Shown here: in pieces, positions 45,501 through 56,181 of the stretch
How the letters are laid out: every line of letters begins with the position of its first letter
How positions within the stretch are numbered: the first letter of the stretch is position 1
Origin: Phorcus lineatus
Lineage: Eukaryota > Mollusca > Gastropoda > Trochida > Trochidae
DNA: 64,000 bases
Direction of reading: 5' to 3'
NCBI GenBank assembly: GCA_921293015.1
Contig: OV121092.1
Span: 2,362,001 to 2,426,000 of the forward strand
Program-made: the position numbers and the translations under genes
The notes under the pieces: generated by a model
Told to the model about the DNA's origin: nothing
The model's input: only the letters and a program-made list of their open reading frames with translations
Databases searched by the model: none

Positions 45501-48274
45501 ATAAGGATAATGACTTTGATAAGAAGCTTATTGAATATAGGATGAAGGTACATGTGTTCGGAAATCGGTCATCGCCAGCGGTGGCTACATATGGTCTACA
45601 GAGGGCAGCACAGGTTGGAGAAGAAGTATTTGGAACCGACTCAAGAGAGTTTGTTGAAAATGACTTTTACGTGGATGATGCTGTCACATCACTTCCGACG
45701 GCTGAAGAGGCTATTGATCTCTTGAAGAGGACACAAGACTCCCTGAGGACAAATGGAAATATTCATCTTCACAAAATTGTGTCAAACTGTCCCACAGTCA
45801 TGAAAGCATTCCCCGCTGAGGACCTGGCGAAAGACTTGAAGGACTTACACCTTTGCGTAGACTTATTCCCTCTTCAAAGGAGTTTAGGTATGTTGTGGGA
45901 TGTAAACGCTGACATGTTCAAGTTTAAAGTGTGCAAGGAAGATAAACCCTTCACTAAGCGAGGCGTGTTGTCGATCGTCAACAGCATCTTCGATCCCATG
46001 GGATTTATCTCTCCGGTTACCATTGAGGGCAAGTGTTTTCTGAGAGATCTCATATCAGAAGGTGTCGAATGGGATGAACCACTGCCACCAGAACACTTTC
46101 AAAAATGGGAAACATGGAGAACTTCTCTACAGAGCCTTGAAAATCTTCAAATTCCAAGAACTCTACTTCCAGTGTCATTTTGCAGTGCAGATAACAAGGA
46201 ATTGCATGTATTTACAGATGCATCAGAGAGTGTTATAGCAGCATCTTCATATCTAAAGACATTTACTGTAGACGGTAATGAATGCTATGGATTTGTCCTA
46301 GGAAAGGCAAAAGTAGCACCAAATCACGGACATACCATCCCGCGTCTGGAGTTGTGTGCGGCAGTATTAGGAGTTAACATAGCTCTAACAGTTGGACAGC
46401 ACCTAGGCATTCCTACAGACAAGGTCAGATATCACACAGACAGTAAGATAGTACTTGGTTACCTATCTAACAGAACACGGCGGTTCTCAGTCTATGTTAC
46501 AAACAGAGTCGAAACAATACGGAGACACTCTGATCCTTCACAGTGGACATATGTATTTACAGGAAGCAATCCAGCGGATCAAGCAACACGGCCAGTATCC
46601 GCAGCTTCTCTAAACAACAATTCCTGGTTGACAGGTCCATCACCAAAACTTACATGTAGTGAGAGTTCGGCTAGTCTTGCTTTGGATACCATTGAAGATA
46701 TGGAAATCGAACCAGAAATAGCGGTCAAATCAACTAAACTGGATTCTCAACCAATAATCGATTCTCATCGGTTTGAGAAGTTTTCGAAGTGGCGCAATCT
46801 TGTGAGATCCATTGCGCGCCTGAAAGCCCTTGCAAGATCTCATCATAAGGATGACGCAGAGACCGAATTACACCTCGGACGACACCCTGAAGCAGACGCA
46901 GAAGTGTATGTAGTAAGACAGGTACAACAGGAGGTATACAGGAGAGAATTCCAGTGTGCCCAGTCAAAGACTGCACTTCCAAGAGACAGTGCTATCCTCC
47001 AACTTCATCCACAGGTGGACGCCGAGGGACTGCTTCGAATTGGTGGTCGTATGACAAACTCTCAACTTTCACAGGAAGAAAAGTATCCACTCATTATTCC
47101 AGGAAAGCATCACATTGCTACACTATTGATAAGGCACTGTCATGAGACAGTTCATCATCAAGGCCGACACTTGACGGAAGGTGCTGTTAGGGCAGCCGGA
47201 TATTGGATAACCGGAGTTAAACGTCTTGTGTCAAAGATTATACATGAATGTGTGTCATGTCGGAGATTACGAGGGAAACAGGAGGAACAAATTATGTCAG
47301 ACCTGCCTGCAGATCGAGTTGTTCCTACTCCCCCATTCACCAATGTGGGCGTCGACACATTTGGCCCGTGGACTGTTGTCTCGAGGAGGACTAGAGGAGG
47401 ACAGTTGAATAGCAAGAGGTGGGCGCTTCTCTTTACCTGCCTCACCACTAGAGCCATACATATTGAAGTGATAGAAGAGATGTCATCTTCATCATTTATC
47501 AATGGACTGAGGAGATTTATCTCGCTTAGAGGTAATGTCAAGCTGTTTAGGTCAGACCGAGGGACAAACTTTGTCGGCGCAACAGATGATCTCGGCATAG
47601 AGCGTGTGAACGTGGAAGATGTGAATGTCAAGAACTTTCTTGACAAGAACTGCACGAGATGGATCTTTAACCCTCCCCATTCATCTCACATGGGTGGTGT
47701 ATGGGAAAGGACAATTGGCATAGCAAGGCGCATTCTTGATCACATGATGGGAGAAATCGCCCCGAGAAAAGTAACTCATGAAGTTCTTTCTACTTTTATG
47801 GCAGAAGTCTGTGCAATAGTAAATGGACGACCGATAGTACCTGTGTCGACCGATCCATCAGACCCTCTCATCTTGACGCCGTCTACTCTTCTCACTCACA
47901 AGACGGATCGCACTGCCTGGCCTGTAGAGGACAACAGTGAACCAATAGGCAATCTGTACCACAAACAGTGGAAGCAGGTACAAATCTTAGCCAACACCTT
48001 TTGGAAACGGTGGAGAAAGGATTATCTCCAAACACTCCAGACTAGGCGCAAATGGACTGATGTTAAACCCAACATTAAAGCGGGCGACATTGTCCTTCTG
48101 AAGGATAAGACTGCACATAGGAATGACTGGCAGACAGGCAGAATACTAGACGCTATCCCAAGCCGGGACGGTAGGATTAGGAAGGCAACTGTTCGTGTTG
48201 TGGTGAAGGACAAACCAACTGAATTCACAAGGCCTATCACAGATATGGTCTTGCTGGTATCCAATAAGGACTGA
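42590..48274 (+). CDS. BEL/Pao gag-pol polyprotein, 1,894 aa
   Basis: Encodes capsid-like Gag, protease, reverse transcriptase, RNase H and integrase in one frame. Residues are counted from the first ATG (42590); the frame is open upstream only to a non-ATG TTG at 42569. Order: basic and coiled-coil N-terminus (about 40-113); DUF1759-type Gag (about 205-400); zinc knuckles C487-C490-H496-C501 and C507-C510-H515-H520; DUF1758-type protease with IDDQSNSS (D598) and LIGRD; RT with ADIRQMFH (D948) and FYVDD (D1029, D1030); RNase H with D1210, E1254, D1284, D1330; integrase zinc site H1518, H1522, C1554, C1557 and core D1589, D1656, E1706; DUF5641 at about 1785-1890. The protease lacks a plain D-S/T-G. 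No stop or frameshift, and all RT, RNase H and integrase acidic residues are kept. No envelope domain. Expected to act in cytoplasmic virus-like particles. Confidence 0.97.
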   Translation: MEVNGITDRMEERPHMNYYEEEMDPEIRFRTKSYKLETNKSLGSRCSRRSSASISSIIARKRASIESAKVGLHFVKKEADLKIQQAEMESKLLVLKQEKEIAMTETEVKVLEEVSSQTDGRSHENTSLIHSLPVESPRERTENFVNQHTVNENVNSQHLSQRDEVYEQETVYNSDIEVQNRHSRVPSHLNPSAPVYQPTSDLTRFLLKKDLLLSRLTSFNDRPETYAMWKASFICVIDELQVTRGEELDLLIKWLGPESRKYALSLRAANLHDPKAGLQRVWERLEERYGSPEMVENALKSRLSAFPKIGFRDNAKFYELADLLSEIECVKSDPRYASLLAYFDSSSGILPIINKLPYGIQEKWTNHAFRYKERHYVSFPPFSEFARFVREISKIRNDPSFQYDSTTTTIPATGSRQAKSYTSQNKTGYSIQSKWTGVSTNTVQKENGSSYIKCPIHGSRHSLNQCNQFLQKSYEEKKEFLRKQGICFKCCLTNAHLAKACEEKIKCDQCGSTRHPTGLHLSDSERASLFPGTSSGRKPTLASVNQNHGHKLDNHPVSKCTQVCGDTFKGKSCAKNVLGLVYPKGEKHKATKMYATIDDQSNSSLCTSELFDIFQLNSPDIPYTLTSCAGSMETSGRRASNLIVESIDGMSQLEIPSLIECNHIPNVIEEIPTPEVARQHTHLVDIADYLPPLDKTLSVQMLIGRDVPEAHHVLDQRTGPRQAPFAQKLSLGWVVVGEMCLGYVHSPRTVNVNKVYTHNNGRSSIFEPCPNNLKLKEEHDEDSIFRVTKDDNKTGTSVEDREFLDIMAKDMYRNKNGNWVAPLPFRSPRQPLPNNQSQALKRAQILDHSLRKNPEKQTHFKDYMQKLLENKHAEEAPCLESGEECWYLPIFGVYHPKKPSQIRVVFDSAAECNGISLNSVLLQGPDLTNDLLGVLIRFRREPIGIMADIRQMFHCFEVSKCHRNYVRFWWYKDNDFDKKLIEYRMKVHVFGNRSSPAVATYGLQRAAQVGEEVFGTDSREFVENDFYVDDAVTSLPTAEEAIDLLKRTQDSLRTNGNIHLHKIVSNCPTVMKAFPAEDLAKDLKDLHLCVDLFPLQRSLGMLWDVNADMFKFKVCKEDKPFTKRGVLSIVNSIFDPMGFISPVTIEGKCFLRDLISEGVEWDEPLPPEHFQKWETWRTSLQSLENLQIPRTLLPVSFCSADNKELHVFTDASESVIAASSYLKTFTVDGNECYGFVLGKAKVAPNHGHTIPRLELCAAVLGVNIALTVGQHLGIPTDKVRYHTDSKIVLGYLSNRTRRFSVYVTNRVETIRRHSDPSQWTYVFTGSNPADQATRPVSAASLNNNSWLTGPSPKLTCSESSASLALDTIEDMEIEPEIAVKSTKLDSQPIIDSHRFEKFSKWRNLVRSIARLKALARSHHKDDAETELHLGRHPEADAEVYVVRQVQQEVYRREFQCAQSKTALPRDSAILQLHPQVDAEGLLRIGGRMTNSQLSQEEKYPLIIPGKHHIATLLIRHCHETVHHQGRHLTEGAVRAAGYWITGVKRLVSKIIHECVSCRRLRGKQEEQIMSDLPADRVVPTPPFTNVGVDTFGPWTVVSRRTRGGQLNSKRWALLFTCLTTRAIHIEVIEEMSSSSFINGLRRFISLRGNVKLFRSDRGTNFVGATDDLGIERVNVEDVNVKNFLDKNCTRWIFNPPHSSHMGGVWERTIGIARRILDHMMGEIAPRKVTHEVLSTFMAEVCAIVNGRPIVPVSTDPSDPLILTPSTLLTHKTDRTAWPVEDNSEPIGNLYHKQWKQVQILANTFWKRWRKDYLQTLQTRRKWTDVKPNIKAGDIVLLKDKTAHRNDWQTGRILDAIPSRDGRIRKATVRVVVKDKPTEFTRPITDMVLLVSNKD

Positions 48275-48650
48275 TCCCAGTGACTTTCCACAGAAACTCT
48301 CAAATTTGACATATAAAATGTCTATTGACTATAGTTTAACCCAAAAGTGAAGAATTTCATATTACATATGAACTATTCAGGGTTTTTTTTTATAGGCATG
48401 TTGGACTCACAATTCAGATATTTGTGATTAGGATGCTTTCAATAGCAGGAAAGACCTTTATATCATAGAACTATTATCTTAATCCTGAGCGGAAGATTTC
48501 TTTTCTGTAATTTTCTCAGTGTTTTTAATTGAATTTGCAGGTGTCTTAAATATCGGGTAGATATTTCAGTTGTTTTTTAAAGGTTAGTGATATTTTTATA
48601 TTTTTTGCCTTTTTCATTGGCAATATCTTTATCAGATATTGGGTGGGGAG
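48275..48650 (+). other. 3' untranslated segment and polypurine tract of the BEL/Pao element
   Basis: 376 bp with no open frame of note. It ends in GGGTGGGGAG (48641-48650) directly against the 3' LTR, which fits the plus-strand primer position. Confidence 0.85.
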
Positions 48651-49212
48651 TGTTCTGTTACATTAGTAACAAGCGCTTTATTGAATTGTTAGCGGTATTT
48701 GTTGGGTTTGGGGTTTCAGAGTTATCACCCTTCGTACAGCACCGGATGTAAGATTTGGCGGCCGCATGGTCGAGAATATTTATGTTTGGAGAGCATTTCA
48801 TGCTCAAAAGGAAATATAGGCCCACCAAAGTGTATGTATATTGTTTTTAGTTATGTTAGGGATACATTTTACCTTTTGCCTAAATTTGCACTGTAAGTTC
48901 ATTGTATTTTTCATGTAAAGAGTGTTTCATCACATTTCTGCTGGCCAAAGTAACTAATTGAAGCTACCGTAAAATATGCACCTTCCTTCTATATAGCAGT
49001 TTTTATTAAGTTGTAAGGCTGTCCTTGTCACAAATTTCCATGTGAAGCGCCTGTAAAATATTTACATAAGAACGGTTAATATATGGTTTTTTGAGTGGGA
49101 TTATGCTGTTTGTAGTGTAATAGTTTACTAATTCAGATATATTTTTTACTTTGCAGTCTTTTACCCTATAAGGAGCCATTGCATGGCAGGGTTAACTGTT
49201 AATGACAGAACA
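48651..49212 (+). repeat. 3' LTR (562 bp)
   Basis: Starts TGTTCTGT and ends ACAGAACA. Every block compared with 41996-42557 is identical. Confidence 0.97.
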
Positions 49213-49381
49213 CTCACTATGCCTTTCTTTCCGTCTTTTCCCTCATCCTGTCGATCCCTTTCTCCCTTATCTGTCCACTCTCTTTTGGATGCTTGTCATC
49301 CACGTGTTTAATAACTGAAATATTGTTCAAAACACGTTAAACCCCAACTCACTCACTCACTCACTCACTCTTAAACAAATC

Positions 49382-52150
49382 TGGTGGCTCCCTTGATACA
49401 TACCCAATACAAATCAATTGCCGATATTATGCATCAACTGAATTATTTATGCAAGAGTAGTTACACATGAAACCGTTTCTTGACCTTTTCAGTGAAACAG
49501 GAGAGACAACGCATCTGGTAAAACAATTACATTCAGACACCCAAAGGCACTGGCATCAGCGGGACTCAGTTGCCTAGTGGCAGAACTTTAATTGACCGGA
49601 AACATCCCCTCCTGTCCAGACTTACTTTTGAGGTCAAAACAAATTATCGAAAATGTTTCTTTCAGGGCAATGGTCATTGTTGAAACTTAAAAGCCTCTCC
49701 TTGATGAGGCTAGTAGCAAGCGTGGGAGTGGGAAACAACAACTTTATTTGAAATCGTATTCATGTTTTAAAAACGTTCTATTCTGTTCAGGTGTGGTATT
49801 TGAAAAAAATCAAAGGTTTTAGGTAAATTAAACAATTGACCAATCATTCGTGCTTTTTCATAACTAAACATCAACATTTACCTTAACATGAACATAATTA
49901 AGTATGATGAGTAGAAGAATAATAAACATCGAGTATTTACAGAGTGGCTGCTTTATCTACGAACTACAACTATCATTCTCGATCATGTTTATGGATAAAG
50001 CCGTGCAAAACACTTTTTTGTTATATTTAAGTGTTACCTCATTATCATCTAAAGACCAACTTTTAGGACAGATCAATACATAGTATCTATTGAGATTTTA
50101 AAGGTTTAACACCGATGTTTCATTCTCATGAATACAAAAAGATAATGTTATAAATGATACAGTAGATCCATACCCAATGCTCACGAAATATTTACAGCTG
50201 ACATTTTAAGTCGAGAGTAAACTGTGACTCGAGAAGCAATTCCATTTGCAGCTCCAGAAAACGAAAAATAAAACAGATATCTTTTCGGGAAATGGCATTC
50301 ATTGAAAGCACTTTCCATGGATATTGGAAATGAAAATGCATTAATCTTTACAAAAATAAACATATTTTACAGATTAAAATCCCATATAAATCCATTCCCT
50401 GCTATGAAAGTTAAAAGCAGGATGTACTAAGCGAACCCGAAGAAAGGCACTTCAAAATATTAGATTGTTTTTGTCAAATAGAGGTTTTTTTTTAAACACT
50501 GTAAAACATTATTTCAAGTACTAGCTTCATTATAAAGATATAATCGAAGTGTTTCATTGCATTAAATCTAGTTATTATGATGACTTTAACAATAAAGAAA
50601 AAATTGTGTAATGAAGAAATTTCATTTTCTTGATAGGAAACAACCTACTTTTGATATTTTATTCATCATTTAATGATAGTGTTGGCGGGCTAAAAGTTGG
50701 TGAAGCCATGGTTTAAAATTCGTGAAGTCGTGTATTGCCGAGTTCTAGGACACTTGGGACATTCCCAACTGTATGTAAATAACACATAAGCACATATTAT
50801 ACAAATGCACTTTAATGCAAATATTATCTATTTGGTTTTAATGCATGATCCGTTACTTATATATAAACATAAAACATATTTCCCAGAGATAAAAGCTTTA
50901 AATACAGAACATATTCTCTTGTGCTAGTGCTAATTTTTTTCAGTTAAGCGCCAAAAATTATTGGGGCTTAATTTATTACTTATTACTCAATGGTGATGAC
51001 GTCACTCTATTGTGTTAACAGTGGGTTATTTCTCAGAATCAACTGCTTATTGACTGCCCCTGACGGCTTCTTTTCAAGATCTGACAAAGATTGATGACAT
51101 TTGCTGGTGTTAATCAAACTGTGGAAAAACATCCAATATGGAAACTGACAGTCTAGTATTCTCCTTTTGAAAACTCAACTGAAATTGTGATCTTGTGAAC
51201 TTTGCTATATGTGGTCAAAAATATTGGTTCTGTTAAAATAAGAGGGATAATCAACGGCCTCGATTTTGTCTGATTTCATTCCTTTACAACACAACCTCAA
51301 AGATGAACCAACACCAGTCTCTTTAAGGCAACGGGAATAGTGCTCAGTTGACCATTACATATTTAGTTAACCCTTACGTTAAATGCCATTTTAAGATTAA
51401 ATGAGAAAAGAAAATGCACTTTAGTAGTTTGCAATTCATGTGTTCATAATGCAGCTATATCATGTGTACGTTGCATTTGACAAAATACTTCATTTTCAAG
51501 CAGTGAATAGAAGAAACATTATTCAGACATAGATTTACTAAAATAAATTTTAAAAACTATCAACAAAATTCAGGATAAAATGTTCATCGACAATATTAAT
51601 TTAAAGCTGCAAAAACACCTTCAAATTATACAAGAATTCTCATTGAGAATCATCCTTTTTTTCCTGCAATGTGGAATTTGTCACTTCTTAATGAAATGCT
51701 TTTTATGGACTGTTTGTGTGATAACTGTAACGTTAGTCACAAAAAAAGATATGTAATTGACGGAAAACTGTTCTGGCATTTCCAAAAATAGTTAATGAAT
51801 ATAGTTAAGAACTTTACTATGTCTTTACTTTTCTGCAATAGAATATCATTATAGACATATATTTATTTCTTTATTAACGATGATAAAAGCAACTATTATA
51901 CAATTGCATTAAAACGGTGTAATAAAGAAATTAAAGTAATTTCATTTGACCTACCTGTGCCATAAGTCTTCCTCAAATATTGCTAGTTACTATATGATTA
52001 TCATTTTTAATTATGTAATACTATACATATCTATTTAAAGATAAACTGAAAATGAAAACTCCCTTTTTATTACAGATAGTGGCTTCATTCAAAATAAGAT
52101 AGTACTCTAATTCTCAAACTCCTTTTGGAGAGACGTACTCATAGATTGGT
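49382..52150. other. Unassigned AT-rich sequence
   Basis: No gene or shared repeat recognised across 2.8 kb. Short frames such as 50181-50363 (minus) lack domains. Confidence 0.4.
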
Positions 52151-52159
52151 CATATTTTA

Positions 52160-53110
52160 TATCAATGAGTAAAAAAGAAATTGTATGCGAACATGATTTA
52201 CAATCACAATGTTTATGGAATAACGACAATATCCTCATGGGCAGAAAAACTTTTTCTATTATGAGTGGTATAAAAAAGGTGTTGTTTGTGTGAATGATTT
52301 GCTAGATGAAGAAGGCAGACTGTTAACATGTGAAGAATTTTCCAATACATTTTCGATAAAAGCTAACTTTTTAACATACGAATCGGTAAAAAGAGCCGTA
52401 ACGACCTACACCAGATCAGTAAACATAAATAAATTTAATAGAAAACTTATTTGCCCTATTCACCCATTAACAAGTTGAAAATTGATACCATAATTGGCGG
52501 TAAAAAGTTATATGCCTTTCTCCTCAACTCAAATTGTTTTCGTCTTCCAAGTTACTGAAAGTGGGAAAAATGTTACAAACTGAGTCTACTGATAATGACT
52601 GGAAAATTTTCAATATTATTGCAAAAAATGTTCGAGAAGCACAGATCTAAAAATGGTTGCAATATAGAATTTTTCATAATATTCTACCAAAAAGAAAATT
52701 TCTTTATAGAATTGGATATTCTTCCTCGCCACTCTGTCCATTCTGCCAACCAGAAATAGAAACAATGAACCATATGTTTTGGGAATGTGAACCTATTTTC
52801 AGATTATGGAAATAAATAGAGTCATGGCTAAAATCTGATCAATTGAAATTAGAATACACAAATAAAACTGTTATTTTAGGAATGAAGGGTAAAAACAATA
52901 ATCCTATAAATGCAATCATTTTATTAGTCAAATAGTGTATATACAGATGCAGTATTAATGGTTTTAAACCAAATGCGAAATACCTTAAAACGGAAATGGT
53001 ACGTTATTACAATTTATCAAGTTTTGTTTTTGTGTCAACTTCAACAGAAGAAATGTTATTTCGATATTGGTCAACTTTACATTTATTACTTGGTAGATAG
53101 TCTTGTTTTG
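52160..53110 (+). pseudogene. L1/Tx1-like LINE polymerase C-terminal remnant
   Basis: Translation on the plus strand, with stops and frame changes, gives YEWYKKGVVCVNDLLDEEGR followed by an LTCEEF block. Further on come KWLQYRIFHNILPKRKFLYR, LCPFCQPEIETMNHMFWEC and then FRLW. These are the conserved C-terminal blocks of L1/Tx1-type LINE ORF2, including the C-x2-C...H-x4-C zinc-like motif. Stops at about 52478, 52648, 52815 and 52934 show decay. RT catalytic motifs are absent, so the copy is 5'-truncated. An A/T-rich run near 53210-53230 may be its 3' end. Confidence 0.8.
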
Positions 53111-53230
53111 TTAGCATAATGATTTGAAGGAGCCAAATGTTGATTTGTATATATGTATTTATTTATCTCGTTTCCTTGTACAATGTTATTTTGCTTGTAT
53201 CACAAAATATGGAAAATAATTTTTTTTTAG

Positions 53231-54601
53231 ATGTAATACTATACGTTAAAATATAGACACTTCAGGTTTACAACAACAATGTGGAATAGGTGCAACTTAA
53301 ATGAACATTCATTACATGAAGAAAGTTCGAAAGTTGTTAAGCAAAACAGAAGAAATCGTTTCTCACCAAATCATATAAATGCTGGTTACAGTTAAGTACA
53401 TACAATTGCAAGTGCTCAAATTCAAATCAACTTATATCTTTTTTGATTACCTTCCTTTGTCACAATTATCCTGTAAGTCTATATTTAAGAAGTAAAGACA
53501 GATGATATGAATCTTTTTTCACATCAAAACCATAACCGATATTCATGTTGCATTCATTTCATTGATGCCATTATAGTTGAAATAAAATCTACATAGAATT
53601 CAGGACTGAGTTCCACGGGAGGTATAACTTGTGTGATCAAAGTGTATTCATGTGATTTTTTTCATTGAGATATCTTTTTATCAGTAGATGTTTTTACAAT
53701 GCATTGCCATTGCCAAATACATCACAAAGCTGAAAACAATATATCAGAATGTCATGACGTGTAAATGGTTAACATTTTTCAGCTCACGTTGATATATTTG
53801 ATATCAGAGGACACTTAGTTGAGAAAATTAACTTATCTATGGTGGCCACTATTTCGCTGTATGAGGAAGAATTGAAAGCATTTAACGTGAATCATCAATG
53901 TGAAAAATTAATTTGATTCTTGCAACGATCAAATCAGATTTGGAAATTACAAGGTACAACTTTTGACATACTATGAGATTTATTTGCTCAGATTTTTTCA
54001 AACTAACTCACAATCAAATATTAATGAAGTTAATAATGAAAGCTTAGCATATAACGTTTCTGAATTGCTTGTCATAGTCATGAATCATCTCTTATCCTAT
54101 CTTAGTGTGTAAATAATGGTCAGTCACAAGACGCTTTTCCTTCAAGATGCAATGATGATCTCTCTGACATCAAGGATGAGTGATAGAGGAGAGCACTGCA
54201 CTTTAGACCGCACTCATCTATTACCACTGTTTGTCTATGGTTACAATCCCACTCCATTCATTGCATTAGACCTGGTAACTACAACTGTTGTTTTGAGAAT
54301 GTTATTCAAAATTCGCTGTACTGTTCAATTTGTCACACAAATGTTTCGTTTTTTTATATGTAGGCTAGAGATTTCTGTCAGTTCCCTGAATATTTAATAC
54401 TTGTAGATTTTGAACAATGCCCTATTAGAGTCAAATGCATGACATCACAACTGTTTTACATCAAGTAATGTCATCACAATGCTGACGTCATAAACATGAT
54501 AACGTCACAATGCTATGACATCACTCCACTGAGAGTCTTAGAGTGCAGTGTTCATAAATACACATTTTTCACGGAATCAAAATGAAAAATGATTTTTGAT
54601 G
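53231..54601. other. Unassigned sequence with a half hairpin element
   Basis: At 53782-53826 a segment (CACGTTGATATATTTGATAT, GAGGACACTTAGTTGAGA) resembles the right half of the hairpin element at 54602-54760. A cluster of GACGTCA/GACATCAC motifs lies at 54440-54525. The 93-codon frame at 54116-54397 has no recognised domain. Confidence 0.4.
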
Positions 54602-54760
54602 ATAAATAGAATCTCACCCTCGTGTCTTCTGATGTCAAAGAAATCAACACTCTTTGATAAAAGTAAAATATGCTCGGCAAGCCTCGGATATTTGTAACTT
54701 TTATCAACTCGTGTTAATATATTTCATGTCAGAAGACACTTGGGTGAGATTCTCTATTTA
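54602..54760. mobile_element. Hairpin (foldback) MITE
   Basis: The two 80-bp halves are imperfect inverted copies. The left has ATAAATAGAATCTCACCC, GTGTCTTCTGA and TTGATAAAAGT. The right has ACTTTTATCAA, TCAGAAGACAC and GGGTGAGATTCTCTATTTA. Almost no loop. No coding capacity; superfamily unknown. Confidence 0.78.
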
Positions 54761-55870
54761 AGCACACATTTGATCAACCTTCAATTCTATATGTGATTTT
54801 GCGATCTTTTATGCTGTGCCATTGCTCTCCACATTTTTGGGAAAGTGTTACAGTTACTCACTGAGCTGTCTGCCTGTATATACTGAACCTATCGACTGCA
54901 GGAACAAGGAATTTTATTTTCAACTAGCCTTCGATGACCCATTTGATATTGTATAACCTATTCAACTAGTAACAATTTGTTTATTATCACTTTAATTGTT
55001 ATTATCATTTCTAAATGTTTGTCTTATTTTGATGGGTGACTGTTACAGTGTTTGTATTATAATTTCACAATTAACACTGCCAGCCCTATACATTGTGCCT
55101 TTGAGGAAAATAATATCCGGATGTACGTAAGGATGAAAAAGGGAGATTTATTACATTACAACTATATTTCCTATATATAAACATAGCCTTTTTAAAAATG
55201 TAGTTCAGCAGTATGCTAGCCATTTGTAAATTTTTGAAATTTTAATTAAATTACAGGCAGAAACTTTCAATTACTATTTGGAATATACATAAATATTAAC
55301 GAGTAAAGAATGATCCAGTTGCATCAATCAAAACGATAAACATGTTATAATTGTTACTTTGAAAATAATCGTGACTTTCAAAATGTCATTTCATGTTCCG
55401 GTGCCATATGTCCAGTGGTTGTTATATGATTCGAAATTCTGAAGCAGGTAATAAGCGATACATTTTGGAAAAATGATAATACTCAAATGCAGGTAATTTC
55501 TTGAAGAAACCTTTGATGCTACAATGACTAAGCACTGTTTATATCAAGACGACTAACCACAACTTGTTTTAATACTTTGCAAAAATCAATACATACGAAT
55601 GATTTCTATTGTTTAAAATTGACTCATGATGTTGAAGGCATTTTGATTTCAATAGGTCAGCGTTAAATTGTCACATGATGATATATCGATAACTGATACC
55701 TGCCTGTGCAAGGGGTTTATCAATCTTTTAGCTATGCTTCGCCATACACCTTTAAGCTAGATGTGGACACGTAAGTCTTGATCTCAATTTTACATGGACA
55801 TTATTTACCTTTAACACCAGTTTTCTTACCATACAACAACATTTGGAGAATCATTGCATGAAATGCTTTA
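54761..55870. other. Unassigned sequence
   Basis: No gene or shared repeat recognised. Confidence 0.4.
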
Positions 55871-56181
55871 AAGGGGCAGTAGCATGTTTTGAAGTGATTG
55901 ATATCTTCAAAATTTTATGCCAAATGTATTATCTTAAGAAGGTCAAAACATCTCATTACTAAACCGGATCATCTGTCATAGAGGAAATAAGTGTCGAGCA
56001 AAACCACCCCGGCTACTTTTTGTGACTATTTGTTTTAATCATTTGAGGTAAGGAAGTAGCAAATAGAAATATGGCATAGCTTCACCAAACATGGTATGTT
56101 AATTTAAGCACTGATTCTTTTAAAAAAATGTGTCGTAATGGGAATATTCATTTTATCTACAAAAACATGCTACTGCCTCTT
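55871..56181. mobile_element. Family D MITE
   Basis: Left TIR AAGGGGCAGTAGCATGTTTT (55871-55890) and its inverted copy with one mismatch at 56162-56181. 311 bp. The interior matches the element at 58647-58930 in the opposite direction (ATGATT/AATCAT with TTTGAGGTA). No target duplication evident. Confidence 0.8.

Larger units (their letters stand above)
41996..49212 (+). mobile_element. Complete BEL/Pao LTR retrotransposon
   Basis: A 7,217-bp element: 5' LTR 41996-42557, one gag-pol ORF, a purine tract GGGTGGGGAG abutting the 3' LTR, and 3' LTR 48651-49212. A 5-bp target duplication CTCAC lies at 41991-41995 and 49213-49217. The two LTRs are the same length and no difference was found base by base. 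It is inserted in a family A retroposon, in the same orientation. There is no envelope-like ORF after integrase. Everything expected of an autonomous element is present except a recognisable primer-binding site. Confidence 0.97.
41821..49367 (+). repeat. Family A retroposon split by the BEL/Pao element
   Basis: The 5' part 41821-41995 runs from CACCACTTGACTCGATACC to TATCTCTCAC. The 3' part 49213-49367 runs from CTCACTATGCC to the CTCA tail. A perfect 14-bp target duplication CTCTTAAACAAATC flanks the whole (41807-41820 and 49368-49381). Without the LTR element and one CTCAC it measures 325 bp, and the junction reads exactly like the uninterrupted copy near 26400. Confidence 0.97.

Noticed and set aside
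44722-48312. Several antisense frames of 82-165 codons inside the BEL/Pao ORF
   Set aside because: Shadows of the strong gag-pol frame with no independent features.
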